64,000 nt of DNA from Solanum dulcamara (Eukaryota; Streptophyta; Magnoliopsida; Solanales; Solanaceae): positions 26,484,097 to 26,548,096 of the forward strand of contig NC_077242.1 in NCBI RefSeq assembly GCF_947179165.1. The letters run 5' to 3'. Shown here one piece after another: positions 11,541 to 21,642 of this stretch (position 1 is the first letter of the stretch; each line of letters starts with the position of its first letter). The notes beneath the pieces are model-generated. The model was not told where the DNA came from. It saw only the letters and a list, made by a program, of their open reading frames with translations, and made no database searches. Made by a program: the position numbers and the translations under genes.

Positions 11541-14500
11541 TGTAATGATCCTCTAGGTCATTTTCTCTGTTTTCTAATCTTTTCAGCATTTAGACCTATC
11601 CTATAGTGACTCTAAGTAATTTATGACTTCCTCGCACTGAAAGTTCGGTCGCTTGGTTGTTTGTTTGGGTTTTATGCTCGTTTCCCTATTTTGGTGCTTT
11701 TGGAGTTTGAATGGTTGACTTGGATCAAAACTCTAAGTAGACGATCTTAGAACAAAATTCTAACGGTTTTATCAGCTTCGGAATGACAAAATTAGGCTAG
11801 TAGCATGATCGACATAAGTATCGAGGCATTAGGTGCGAGTTTGGGGCCATTTGACGCTTTAGCCTTTGAAATTTGGCCTAAGGTTGACTTTGGTAACATT
11901 CTTGGTACACATTCTCAAATTGAAATTTTGTCAGCGTGGTTAGCTCTGAAATATCGAGTTTGGTCTAGAACAACCTTTCGTGTAGTTCCCCAGACTTTCG
12001 ATCTCATTCAGAGCCTCTTTGACGATTTTATCTTAAACAATGCTTGGGTGTGGGATCCATATTTTGTTAAAAAAGCTCCATTGGGAATTTTTACTACACC
12101 GTTGAGTCTAGAATATTATTTCCAATCAGATTTCATATATGGTTTGCATTCATGGGACTCCAAATGAGTTCGAAGCATCAAAACCAAAGTGTAGCTTATG
12201 TTGATGCTGGTGCAACTACTTAAGCGACACCCCAAATTTTAAAGCCCAAATTTTCAGCTCATTTGTTAAATATTTAGAATACGATTTCTAGAGCTAGAAG
12301 AGTACGAATTGAGTGACCCAAAAGGCTATCTTGTGTGTCTTTTCAAGGAGAACGCAGTGGTATAGTCAGAAAATGCTTAGGAAGCTTCTTTTGAGACATT
12401 TTATTGGTTTTAGCTGCTACCCTCCTCTTGACTCTTCTCATTAATGGAGGTTTAGATTTTTTGAGCAATAGAGCTCCAATTGAGGTGATTCAAAGTGCTG
12501 GGTGTTCATATGGATTGTGGGTTTGCTGTGGAGTGTTTGGGGAAGCGTTAATATCAATATTTTGAGGTAATTTCTTCCTTAAAGGGGGTTGTCCAAGCTT
12601 GAAATTTAGCTTTAATGATGAAATTATTGCATGGGTCGTTCCTTCGCTTTCGAGGATTAAATTGTGTTGTAAATTGGAACACAAGTTCATTTAGCTCAAA
12701 TGCACTTTTTCATGTAGCCAAATTTAGGATTTCCAGTGTGGGCCCCACAATCCTATTTTGGACCCGATTTTGGGTCCATCTCTGAAAAATGTGATATTGG
12801 TGTCAAACCTTCGTATTGATGTGGTGATCAATAATTTGTTATTGCGGCAGTGATTGGGGGTTATTCGAAGGTCGAGAACTTCATTTTGATGGATTCAGAG
12901 GGCGTATGTTCGACTTCAAGGTAGGATGCATTATATATTGTGTAGTATATATTTCATATAATTTAGGTTGGTATTGGCCGAGTTTAGGACTTTTCTCTTT
13001 TTATTTCACTTTCTAGACTCTGATTGGGCCTTAGACTATCGTAGCCTCTTGAGATTCTTATTTTAGGTTTGTGGTTTCGTTTGCATCATGGTTTGGTGAG
13101 ATTATCCTTTGTGGGATCGGTGTTGTTGAAATTAGGCTAGATTGATCCTTAGATGCATTAGTTTGTCCTCTAGTGCCGTTATAGCTAGGTGTAGCTTTTG
13201 GTAGGGCTTGTAATGGTTGGTATGACTTAGTTCTAGTGCTGGAGACCTTTGAGACTCTTCGCAGACATACGTTTGGTGTAACTATGCTCGTTTGGAACTG
13301 AGACAACATATTTTGGGTTAAAGTGTCGATCCTAGAGATATTTCTTCCCCTATCTGATTCTGAGCCATGTCTCGGTTGATTTCTTTTGTTTAGCAATAGG
13401 CTTAGGAAGCCTCTATATCTATTATCTATTAACCCAAGGACGTGCTCAAAGAGCGATTAGATCCCAGGTTTGTTCCTTTTCCCCCTGATAGTATGATTTA
13501 GCTCGATGTTACTGTCTGGAGTGTGTGTTTCTTATTTGGATGCTGGTAATGACATGCTTGCATTAATTGAGCATATTCACTCATTTTGTGGTACGACCCT
13601 GGTATTTTATTAGATTTTAACTATTATTTTTTAGAAGGATTTCTCTCACTTTTACTATTTTAAAACTGGTTTTAAAGGGAGTCGTACCACCTGAGATATT
13701 GGATACTAGTTTTGAGATTTATGAGGCATCAAGGATGTGCTTTATTTTATACTGACAGTTCAAAGGCATCAAGGATGCGCTCAGTTTCAATTGATATCTG
13801 GTGCGGCGTCGCCTTTTTTTTTATACTATGGTTGCATCTGGGATGCCTTTAGCCTATACTTGATTATCCGACGCGGTGTTGCCCTTTTCTATAATGTACT
13901 TGATTATTCGGTGCGGCGTCACCCTTTTCTATATCACAACTCACTCTCTAGTCCCTCTACGATGATACTATATATTTGTGTAAGTCCTGATTCGGGCCCA
14001 AGTAGTGTATACGGACTTCTTGTGTCCCCTATGGGCCCTTCTGGCCATTGCACCATGGAATTGGATGAGTGAGCTACATGGGTCCCATCTGAAAGGCCGA
14101 GACTTCTTCTTGTTATTGATTGTTGAGAGCCACCGATGATATTACTAGTTTTTACTACAAACTTGCATTCATTAGCATCGCCTATCATCAGTATAATTGT
14201 ATGGTATGGTCCCTCGGTTTTATGGGCGATGGGGGTATGCATGTCTTTGTTTGTACTTTTCGGGGTATGGGCGTCCAGTCGATTATTATTTGATCTTACT
14301 TGTACTTACCTTTGGTTGTATTTGTAGTTGGACTATGTGGTATTTGAGTTGGATTGTTGTTGGTAGTTCCTCCTAGGTTTAGTCAGATTAGTTCCTAGGT
14401 GAGTGCGTGGTTAGCGTTGCCTGTTAGCACTTTTTTATCATTTTAGTAGACTCCTACGATGCCTTCTTCCTCTTAATAGTTCGTTGGATTGCGTTTCAGG

Positions 14501-15361
14501 TGCGTTCTTTGACTCTACTCCTTTATCTATGCCACCAGTCGATTATTATTTGATCTTACTTGTACTTACCTTTGGTTGTATTTGTAGTTGGACTATGTGG
14601 TATTTGAGTTGGATTGTTGTTGGTAGTTCCTCCTAGGTTTAGTCAGATTAGTTCCTAGGTGAGTGCGTGGTTAGCGTTGCCTGTTAGCACTTTTTTATCA
14701 TTTTAGTAGACTCCTACGATGCCTTCTTCCTCTTAATAGTTCGTTGGATTGCGTTTCAGGTGCGTTCTTTGACTCTACTCCTTTATCTATGCCACCAGTC
14801 TCTTTGTCTTATTTCTTGTCATTATTGTAATAATTCTTGATTAGTTACTTGTGCAGTATTTAACTGATTATATGTTATTTATACTTTCTTTATCTTTAGC
14901 GCTAAGTCGGCCTATACCTACTAAGTACCATTCGTTTGGTACTCATACTACACTTCTGCCCTCTGCAGATCATAGTATGGGTTTTCGCCGTTGTTTTGGA
15001 CTGGTGCAGAGTAGTTCTTGGTTCGGAGATTTAGTGAGCTCCTGACGTTCAGAGTTGCCAATTTCCATCTGTGACTTACTTGCTTTTAAAGACTGTCTGC
15101 ACTAATTTTGTATTTTAAAAAGCCTTGTATTCGTACTTTGATTTAGATGCTCAATTATCAACTGATGCCAGGTGATGGAGTGGTTCCTTTTGATTTATTT
15201 CAATTGTTCTGTCTCTTCTTATTGCTTATTTTCCATTTTATTGTTCATCTTTCGTTTGATAACTCATTGCCTCTGATTTTGGGCTATGGGTTAAAGGTTA
15301 GGCTTACCTACTGGTGGGTGTTAGCAGGTGCTATCACGGCACGAGAAATTGGGTCTTGACA
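11541..15361 (+). mobile_element. 3' LTR of element 2
   Basis: It begins TGTAATGATCCTCTAGGTCA after the tract AGTAGTGGATGT and ends GGGTCTTGACA, followed by the TSD GATTA. It is longer than the 5' LTR by about 423 bp. Some 260 bp of that is an exact tandem duplication (14281-14800), and most of the rest is a segment at about 14820-15050 that the 5' LTR has lost. The 120-codon frame at 11805-12167 has no known domain and is not open in the 5' LTR, so it is probably chance. Confidence 0.88.
14281..14800 (+). repeat. Exact 260-bp tandem duplication in the 3' LTR
   Basis: Bases 14281-14540 and 14541-14800 read the same by eye without differences. Both units end in GCCACCAGTC, and the sequence before the first unit ends in GCGTCCAGTC, so CCAGTC could have served as the short homology that started the duplication. 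The 5' LTR (7683-7942) has a single unit. Confidence 0.9.
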
Positions 15362-16104
15362 GATTAGTTATGTTGGGATTAGTTATCTTGACATTATTTA
15401 TTTTGACTGTCATTGCATACTTGCTAAAAAGAAGTTATTTGTTTACAAAAATACCCTTTTATTTAGCATTTTGTATATATATTTTTGGTAGCTTTAGTTA
15501 TTCATTCTTAAAAATAAAACCTCCACCTTATTTAGTTTAATTATTTTTCTGTATGAATTCCCATGAATTTTCTTTGTGTTCAACTATACGCTAATTTTGG
15601 AGGTGTCAATACTCCATTCTAAGAAATGCGTGATCAAAATATATTTTTATATATCACATTTATTATAAGATGTTAGCTTGCAGCTTCATTAATTACAGAA
15701 AAATAAGTCGACATTTATCATTGAAAAGATAAAAATATTATGAACTTGAAACAAGATAAACAATGGAAGCAATTCAACCGACCTGAAGAATAGTTTGCAC
15801 AATATTAGAGTACATGTTATAGTTGGAACAAGCTCATGGGAAAATGCATTTGTCTCCAGAGAAGTATTTATGTAGACAACATGCAGAGATGGAGAAGAAA
15901 CTGAAGTTGTTGTAAGACTGCGTATAAAAAATGAAGCAGCTTATTACTCAAAATATAGTAGTAAATGTTCGGAAATGTAGCGGAATTTGGCCTCAAAAAA
16001 TGGCAACCAGAAAGGGCTTCTTATTGCACTGAAGAGAAGACTTCAGGAGCATAAGGGACTTTTGTGAAAAGTGATTATTAAAGGATCGAAGGGTACTTTT
16101 GTCA
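15362..16104. other. Right flank of element 2, no feature recognised
   Basis: It starts with the TSD GATTA (15362-15366). The rest is AT-rich and non-repetitive within the window. A short A/G-rich stretch around 15880-16000 has stops in all frames. I see no gene here. Confidence 0.5.
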
Positions 16105-16745
16105 TTTAATAAGTTTATCCCACGACAAATTATGATGGGATTATTATACCACCCAAGAGGAGAGATAACTTATCCAGGTACTAATTATTAGAAAAAATTA
16201 CGTGGATGAGCATATATATATTAGTTAAATAGTTAATATAGCTATAGTTTGAATTAATTATGGCTCACGACAAATATCTAGCTGTAATTATATTTTGAAT
16301 TTTGTATAATTCGTGCAGTTATACAGTTGAGTTTTGTATAATTCGCGTGATTTATACAAACACTGTGCGCGAATCGAATTTTATAGCGAAACATACAAAC
16401 AATACAAATTGTATAGCGAATTATAAAAATATTGTGCATGAATTGTATAGTGAAATGTAAACATTATACAAAAATTGTGAATTGTATAGCGAATTATACA
16501 AACGGTATACAAATGCTATGTGAATTATACAAATGCTACTATAACTATAGCTACGGATTGTAATTAACAAATTATGTCTATAGAGCATAATTAAGGTATT
16601 TTTGGGTGGCTATATACGAAAATTCCCTTAATTATTAATCTCAGGATAAATTATCCACTCCTGCCAACCAATCAATAAATTAAGTATCACTAAAATATTA
16701 TCCCAGGACTATTAGTGTTTATCCTCACACCGAACGGCCCCTTAT
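16105..16745. mobile_element. Candidate hAT-like MITE, split by another insertion
   Basis: The right part (16632-16740) ends in ATCCTCACACCGAACGGCCCC, like the ends of Solanaceae MITEs whose tips read 'ACACCAAACGRCCCC', and carries GGATAAATTATCCACTCC. The left part (about 16105-16185) has the related words TTTATCCCACGAC and GGGATTATTATACCACCC. Between them sits a foldback-like segment (16190-16630). The word TAATTATTA occurs at both junctions, consistent with a small target duplication. Left boundary and family are inferred. Confidence 0.4.
16190..16630. mobile_element. Candidate foldback MITE with GTATAGCGAATTATACA repeats
   Basis: The interior (16300-16560) is a chain of self-complementary words such as GTATAATTCGCG, ATTGTATAGCGAATTATA and GTATAGCGAATTATACA, able to fold back on itself. 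The ends are partly inverted: AATTACGTGGATGAGCAT on the left against the complement of GGTGGCTATATACGAAAATT on the right. Subterminal GCTATAGTTTGAATTAAT and ACTATAGCTACGGATTGTAATTAA are also roughly inverted. No transposase is present. The right end resembles 2735-2790. Confidence 0.45.
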
Positions 16746-17452
16746 TATATAAAAGAAATTTCACCGGTATCGAACTAGTCGATTACGAGTTTCAAAAATT
16801 ATACATTAATTTCTTGTGCTTAAAAAATAAATTAAAAATCTTCTTGAAGCTTGTGGCTTATACCCCTTGACAAGTATCATTTTTCATCCCCAAAAAAATA
16901 AAATGATATTACTTATCACATGACTTTATTATTCAGTATAAGGGCCCTATTTTTCTAATTGAGAATATGAATACATTTGTTCTCAATCAAAGGTGACTGT
17001 TGTTCCAAGGAAATACTTTTATTTGCCAAGCAATTTATGAGATCAGCTAATTCTAATTTTGCAATATCTGTTTGCTCATACTAGAACAACTTATTTCGTT
17101 TGACAATTTCAGAGAATAGTCGCCTGTTCTAATATTGTATAACATGTTCAAATCAAATGTAAACTTTTTTGTTATGTATTCTTGTTTTCTGAGAAAACAG
17201 TATAATGGAATTTTTAATGAAGTCAAGGACATGCGTCTTGATTTAACTTATAAATTCGATAATTGGCAATTAATTAATATGCTCGTGAATATATCAAAGA
17301 ACTAAGCGAATATAATAAAGTAAGCATATAGAATCGAATGAAGCAGTAGGGCTCCAATGATGAATTTTGCACTGGATTTGGTGTTGTTACAATGATATTA
17401 TCCTCTGTTTAGGGATCGTTTAGTTGATAAATGCTACGAGTAAAGACTTACA
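16746..17452. other. AT-rich non-coding DNA
   Basis: No LTR end word, repeat array or open frame of note is seen. Confidence 0.4.
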
Positions 17453-17492
17453 ACAACCACAATCCAGTGAAATCTCACAACGTGGGGGACAC
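17453..17492 (-). mobile_element. Second SINE tail fragment (minus strand)
   Basis: ACAACAACCACAATCCAGTG followed by AAATCTCACAACGTGGGGG is the complement of CCCCCACGTTGTGAGATTT...GTTGTTGT, the same 3' end as at 3606-3650 with more changes. No body of the SINE is recognised beside it. Confidence 0.45.
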
Positions 17493-17567
17493 GAATATTA
17501 GTATATTGCTTTTGTTAGAGTGATCATGAACATAATACACATTCTCTATTACAAATCTCTTAGTACA

Positions 17568-17790
17568 ACTCCCTCCGTTTCATTTTATATGGAGTTTGAC
17601 TTGACACGAAATTTAAGAAAAAAAGAATTTTTTTTTTGAAACTTGTGATTTATAGGTGATACATGTTAATGTGGCTATAAATCAGGATAAAATTGATATT
17701 TAAAATTAAATTATTATTTAATATAAAAATATGTCCTTTTTATACTAACTAAAAATAAAAGTGAGTCGTACAAATTAAGATAAAGAGAGT
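17568..17790. mobile_element. Stowaway/mariner-like MITE
   Basis: The left tip reads ACTCCCTCCGTTTCATTTTA and the right tip, on the complement, ACTCTCTTTATCTTAATTTG. These are imperfect terminal inverted repeats of the CTCCCTCCGT type, known from Tc1/mariner-derived MITEs of many plants. The size (about 220 bp) and AT-rich interior without an open frame also fit. TA dinucleotides lie close to both ends, but the left one is separated by a few bases. Confidence 0.6.
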
Positions 17791-18250
17791 AATATTTTCC
17801 TTTTTTTAATGAATTTTGACAAGAGAAAATTCACAGCAAAGTATGGGCCAAAATCATGGGTTGAATTACAAGGTGTTCTCCAAATATAGTGTTCTTCATA
17901 TTTTACATTTTTGTCGCTGTACATCTCAAATATTTTTAAACAACTCCTGCTCAATTGCCTTTCAATTTTTTTTTTCATTTGTTTCCTTCTTTATTTTTCT
18001 TTTATTTATTGATTCTTTTTAACTTTTTTTCCTTTTTCGTTTTTCTCAACTTCTATCGTTTTGGTCTTTTTGTCATTTTCTCTTTCTTTATTTTTCTTTT
18101 ATTTTTAAAGCTTTTTTCTTTTTCATTTTTCCCTTTTCCGTTTTTACTTCTTTTTTTGTATTTTTTCATTTTTCTCTTACTTTATTTTCCTTTCATTTTA
18201 TTCTTTTCTCTATTTTTTAAAAATTATTCTCTTTTTAATTTTATTTTTGT
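17791..18250. repeat. Pyrimidine (T/C) low-complexity tract
   Basis: From about 17955 to 18245 the plus strand is nearly all T and C (TTTTTCATTT, TTCTTTATTTTTC). The 102-codon frame here encodes mostly Phe, Leu and Ser and is a by-product of composition. 17791-17950 is ordinary AT-rich DNA. Confidence 0.7.
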
Positions 18251-19170
18251 CCATGGGACTTAACTTGTTCTTTGAAAGTTCTTGGGCTCATAAATCTTAC
18301 CTCTAAGGCAATAATTATTAAATATCTCATAAATTAAGACCTCTTGCACATGTGGCGTATCTTATTCTTTAAAAGTCATTTAGCTAAGTCTTGCCTATAA
18401 ACACAAGAGTAATGGATCATCTGATAAATTAAGACACAAGGTGGTAGTATCAAGTCTTGCCCATGGGGTGTGACTTATTCATTGGGAGACTTGGGCTAAG
18501 ACTTAGATCATCTCAAAAGTTAGACATAGTGAAATAGTGTAAGCTATTTTCCATGAAACACATGTTATTTTTTAACCCCTGAGATATATTTTGCCTCTAA
18601 GGCAAAAGTTCTCGCGTTCTACATAAGTTAGACTTAGTAAAAATGGTGTAAAGTACTGTCCATGAGGCGAAACTTGTCCTTTAAAGTCTTTGGGCTAAGT
18701 CTTGCCTCTAAGACAAGAGTTATAGAGCATTTAATAAATCAAAACATAATGTGGCAGTTCAAGTCTTGCCCATGGGGTTTAACTTGTTGTTTGGAAGTCC
18801 TTGAGATAACATGTTTAACCTCTAGGGCAATAGTTATAGAATATCTCATAAATCAAGACACAATGTGATATTGTCAAGTATTGTCCAAGGGGCTTAGCTT
18901 GTTATTTAGAAATCTTTGGGCTAAGAGGCAAGTGTTATAGAGCATATGATGAATCATAACACAATGTAGTAGTTCCAAGTTTTACCCATTGGGTGTAACT
19001 TATGAAGTTCTTGGTCTAAGTCTTGCCTCTAAGGCAAGAGTTATAGATAATTTCATAAATCAAGATACAATAAGATAGTGTCAACTCTTGCCCACGGGAC
19101 GTAGTTTTTTTTTTTGGAAAAAGTCTTTGACTTAAGTATTGCCTCTAAGGAAAGAGTTATACAATATCTT
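18251..19170 (+). repeat. Diverged tandem repeat, about 107-bp unit, nine copies
   Basis: The unit runs CCATGGGG.TTAACTTGTT, CTTTGGGCTAAGTCTTGCC, TCTAAGGCAAGAGTTATAG, CATAAATCAAGACACAATG and GTGGTAGTGTCAAGTCTTG. CCATGGGG-type starts lie at 18251, 18347, 18461, 18551, 18660, 18770, 18885, 18986 and 19092, spacings of 90-115 bp. Copies differ considerably from each other. Each unit carries the inverted word CTTGCCTC...AAGGCAAG. No LTR or MITE ends frame the array. The unit does not occur elsewhere in the window. Confidence 0.85.
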
Positions 19171-19401
19171 GTGAAATTTTAATATATATATTAAATTTAA
19201 AATAATAAATATAAAAAATATTATCTAGAACCTTGGCACTTGAATCTAGGGATAAGTTTTATTTTAAAAAAGTTTAAAATGTATAAAATAGATAGTTTTC
19301 TTTTGTTGCATAATTGAAAAGAGAAAGAAACAAAGAAAAAAAAAGAAAGAAAAATAAAGATAAGCAAAAAAAAGAAAAAAAGACAAAAAAGAAAGAAAGT
19401 A
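19171..19401. other. AT-rich spacer with a purine tract
   Basis: 19315-19400 is almost pure A/G (AAGAAAGAAA-type). Two overlapping minus-strand frames across it (19221-19473) are low-complexity Phe/Leu artefacts. Confidence 0.5.
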
Positions 19402-20833
19402 CTCCAGGTCATTTCCATCATTTTTCAATATTTTTGAGGTATTGAGAGCATTTCTATAATGATCCCAAGTCATTTATCACTAGCTGGGACTAACTATTCG
19501 GTCGTTGGGTCATTCGTTTGAGTTTGGTGCGAGTTTTCCTCTTTTTGGAAGTTCTTAAATGAAAGAGTTGGCTTTAGTCGAGATCCGGAGTTTCGGGTGC
19601 TAGGTGAGATTTCTGTCAGGTTTGTCAACTATGGAAGGGTCTTTATTTCTAGTGGTTGGTTTTGGTTTTGAGGTGTTCATTTTGAGTTTGGACCGTTAGG
19701 CGTATTAACTTTGAAGCTTTGGACAAAGTTTGACTTCGGTGAACATTCTTGGTAAAAGAGCTCGCATTGAAATTGTCAATGTGGTTAGCTCCAAAATGCT
19801 GAGTTTGGTCTAGAACGACCTTTGATTTGGTTCCCGAGACTTGTGAGATGAGTAGGTGAATTTTAACATTTTGGTTTGACCTTTTCTTATAAGTATTGGC
19901 TTTGGTCAATATTTTGGTGAGTCGACTTCTGTTGGTTGTTTTGTTGATACCGTTGAGTCCAGAATGTCATTTCATAGTGGTTATATCTTTTGGTTTGGGC
20001 CATTTGGACCCTGAATGAGTTTTGGGATTCATTTTAAGTTTGGAGCATTTAGCTCAAATTGCTGATGCAAGCCTCTGATGCCATGGCTTTTGCAACCCTT
20101 GGCCACTTTTTCGGTGGCCGCTTTAGCGACCAAGGGGTCACTTTAGCAAGAGGCATCAGGGAGGCAGAGGTCGCACTTAAGCGATTGCCCAATCTCTAAA
20201 GCGATTGTCTCTTAAGTGACCTGACAACCACTTTAGCTAGAGGCGCCTAGTGGATTTGATGTCTAAAGTGATGGACGCTTTAGCGACTATATGTCCACTT
20301 TTGCGACTGTCATTGGGAATTAAATTCTCTTTCTTCCTCATTATTTCTAAAAAGAAACCCATTTGCAAAGGAGCTCAGGTAAGGGTGTTTTTGCTCATTT
20401 CTGGACCAACTCTTGTGATTCAAAGGTAAAATCATTCCTCTTCATTTCCCCATCATGATTCTAACTTTGTTCCCTTAATTCGATTCCGTTTTGGGTCTAA
20501 ATTCTCTTGATTCCTAATCTTTAATGTAAGGTATTTGGACCATTTGAGTTCCGAATTGGACTCCATTTTTGCTCAATATTTGGGCATGTGATCCTCACTT
20601 AGAAAGAATATAGTGGTGGTTTTAGTTTTGTAATTCTGTAACGTCATTCGAGGGTCACTTTTTGACTCGATTTTGATCCAAATTTTGTAATGTCGATATG
20701 GATATCGTTAGTCCCATATTGATTTGCACGTTCTATTTTTGATAGCATGTCGGTGATCAGAGGTGATTCAAAAAGGCAAAACTTTGAATCCATGGACTTT
20801 GGAGCGCGCGTGATCAAGTTCGAGGTAGGAAAT
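19402..20833 (+). mobile_element. LTR fragment 3 (element 2/4 family), 5' part only
   Basis: It starts inside the family's first line (ACTCCAGGTCATTTCC, then CCCAAGTCATTTATCACT and ACTATTCGGTCG). It keeps the usual order up to GCGCGCGTGATCAAGTTCGAGGTAGG, which matches the mid-LTR word near 6335-6365 of element 2. The first few bases and the entire 3' half are missing. A GC-rich set of CTTTAGCGACC/AAGCGATTG words lies at 20100-20310. It is directly followed by the next LTR start at 20834. Confidence 0.7.
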
Positions 20834-21642
20834 TATAATGACCTCCAAGGTCATTTTTATAATTTTGCATTTTCTTACAGTTTTACCCCTTTTTGTAGCT
20901 TTTTTATAGCTCATTGTGATGTTGGAATGGGTGGCACACTCTCCAAAAGGGTTTGACTGAGTTTTTAGAAGGTTTGGCCATTCTTGAAGCTTAAGTCTTG
21001 AAAGAGCTGATTTGAGGTAGCCCCCAGAGATTATGATATCGAATGATAATTCTGTCAGTTCCATCAGCTCCGTAAGAGTCATTTTTATTACAAAGAAGGT
21101 TGGTTTGATTTTTAAGCCTTTTTTTGAGTTGATGCGATTAGGCATTTTAACTTTGAAGTTTTGGCCAAGTTTAACTTAAGTCAACATTTTTAGTACACGC
21201 GCTCAAATGAAAATTCTTTCAGCGCGGTTAGCTTCAGAACACCAAGTTTGGTTTAAAATGAATTTTGGTTTGATTCCCATTATGCTCAAAATGGTTTTAG
21301 GCCCGTTTCCCTGTTTTAGAACCTCTATAACTTAAAAAGATGACTTTGGTCATAGGTTAAGGTAAATGACCTCAGAAAGAAATTCTGACAGTTCCATCAG
21401 CTTTAGGGTGATCAAATTAGGCTAGTAGCATAGTTGGAATGAGTATCGAGGTAATTGGTATAAGTTTGGAGCTATTTGACATTTTTTATTTTGGAAATTA
21501 GCCTATGGTTAACCTTAGTCAACATTCTTGGAAATCGCACACGACTCAAAATTCTGACAGCGCGGTTAGTTTCGAAATGTTGAGTTTGGTCTAGAATGCC
21601 CCTTCATTCTCTTCTCGAGGCTTCTAGACCAAACATCTAATA
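20834..21642 (+). mobile_element. Truncated 5' LTR of element 4
   Basis: The start TATAATGACCTCCAAGGTCA matches TGTAATGACCCTCCAGGTCA of the 3' LTR at 23503 (G to A at the second base). The sequence follows that LTR's order for about 800 bp and then joins RNase H coding sequence without a PBS. A 125-codon minus-strand frame at 20768-21145 crosses the LTR start and has no known domain. Confidence 0.7.

Larger units (their letters stand above)
4916..15361 (+). mobile_element. Element 2: complete, degenerate Ty3/gypsy LTR retrotransposon
   Basis: The element is bounded by TGTAATGACC at 4916 and GGGTCTTGACA ending at 15361, and flanked by identical 5-bp duplications GATTA (4911-4915 and 15362-15366). 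In order it holds a 5' LTR (4916-8313), an initiator-Met tRNA primer-binding site (8317-8328), gag remnants with CCHC-like words, an unrecognised middle, the very end of pol and a 3' LTR (11541-15361). The 3.2-kb interior lacks recognisable protease, RT, RNase H and integrase core. It is therefore non-autonomous today. Many stops and diverged LTRs indicate an old insertion. Confidence 0.9.

Noticed and set aside
11805..12167. 120-codon frame in the 3' LTR of element 2
   Set aside because: The equivalent part of the 5' LTR (about 5180-5530) is not open; no domain.
13058..13396. 112-codon minus-strand frame in an LTR
   Set aside because: Antisense to LTR sequence and not shared with the other LTR.
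17955..18263. 102-codon Phe/Leu-rich frame resembling a membrane protein
   Set aside because: It is produced by a pyrimidine tract; no real sequence complexity.
20768..21145. 125-codon minus-strand frame
   Set aside because: Crosses the boundary of two LTR fragments, so cannot be an ancestral gene.
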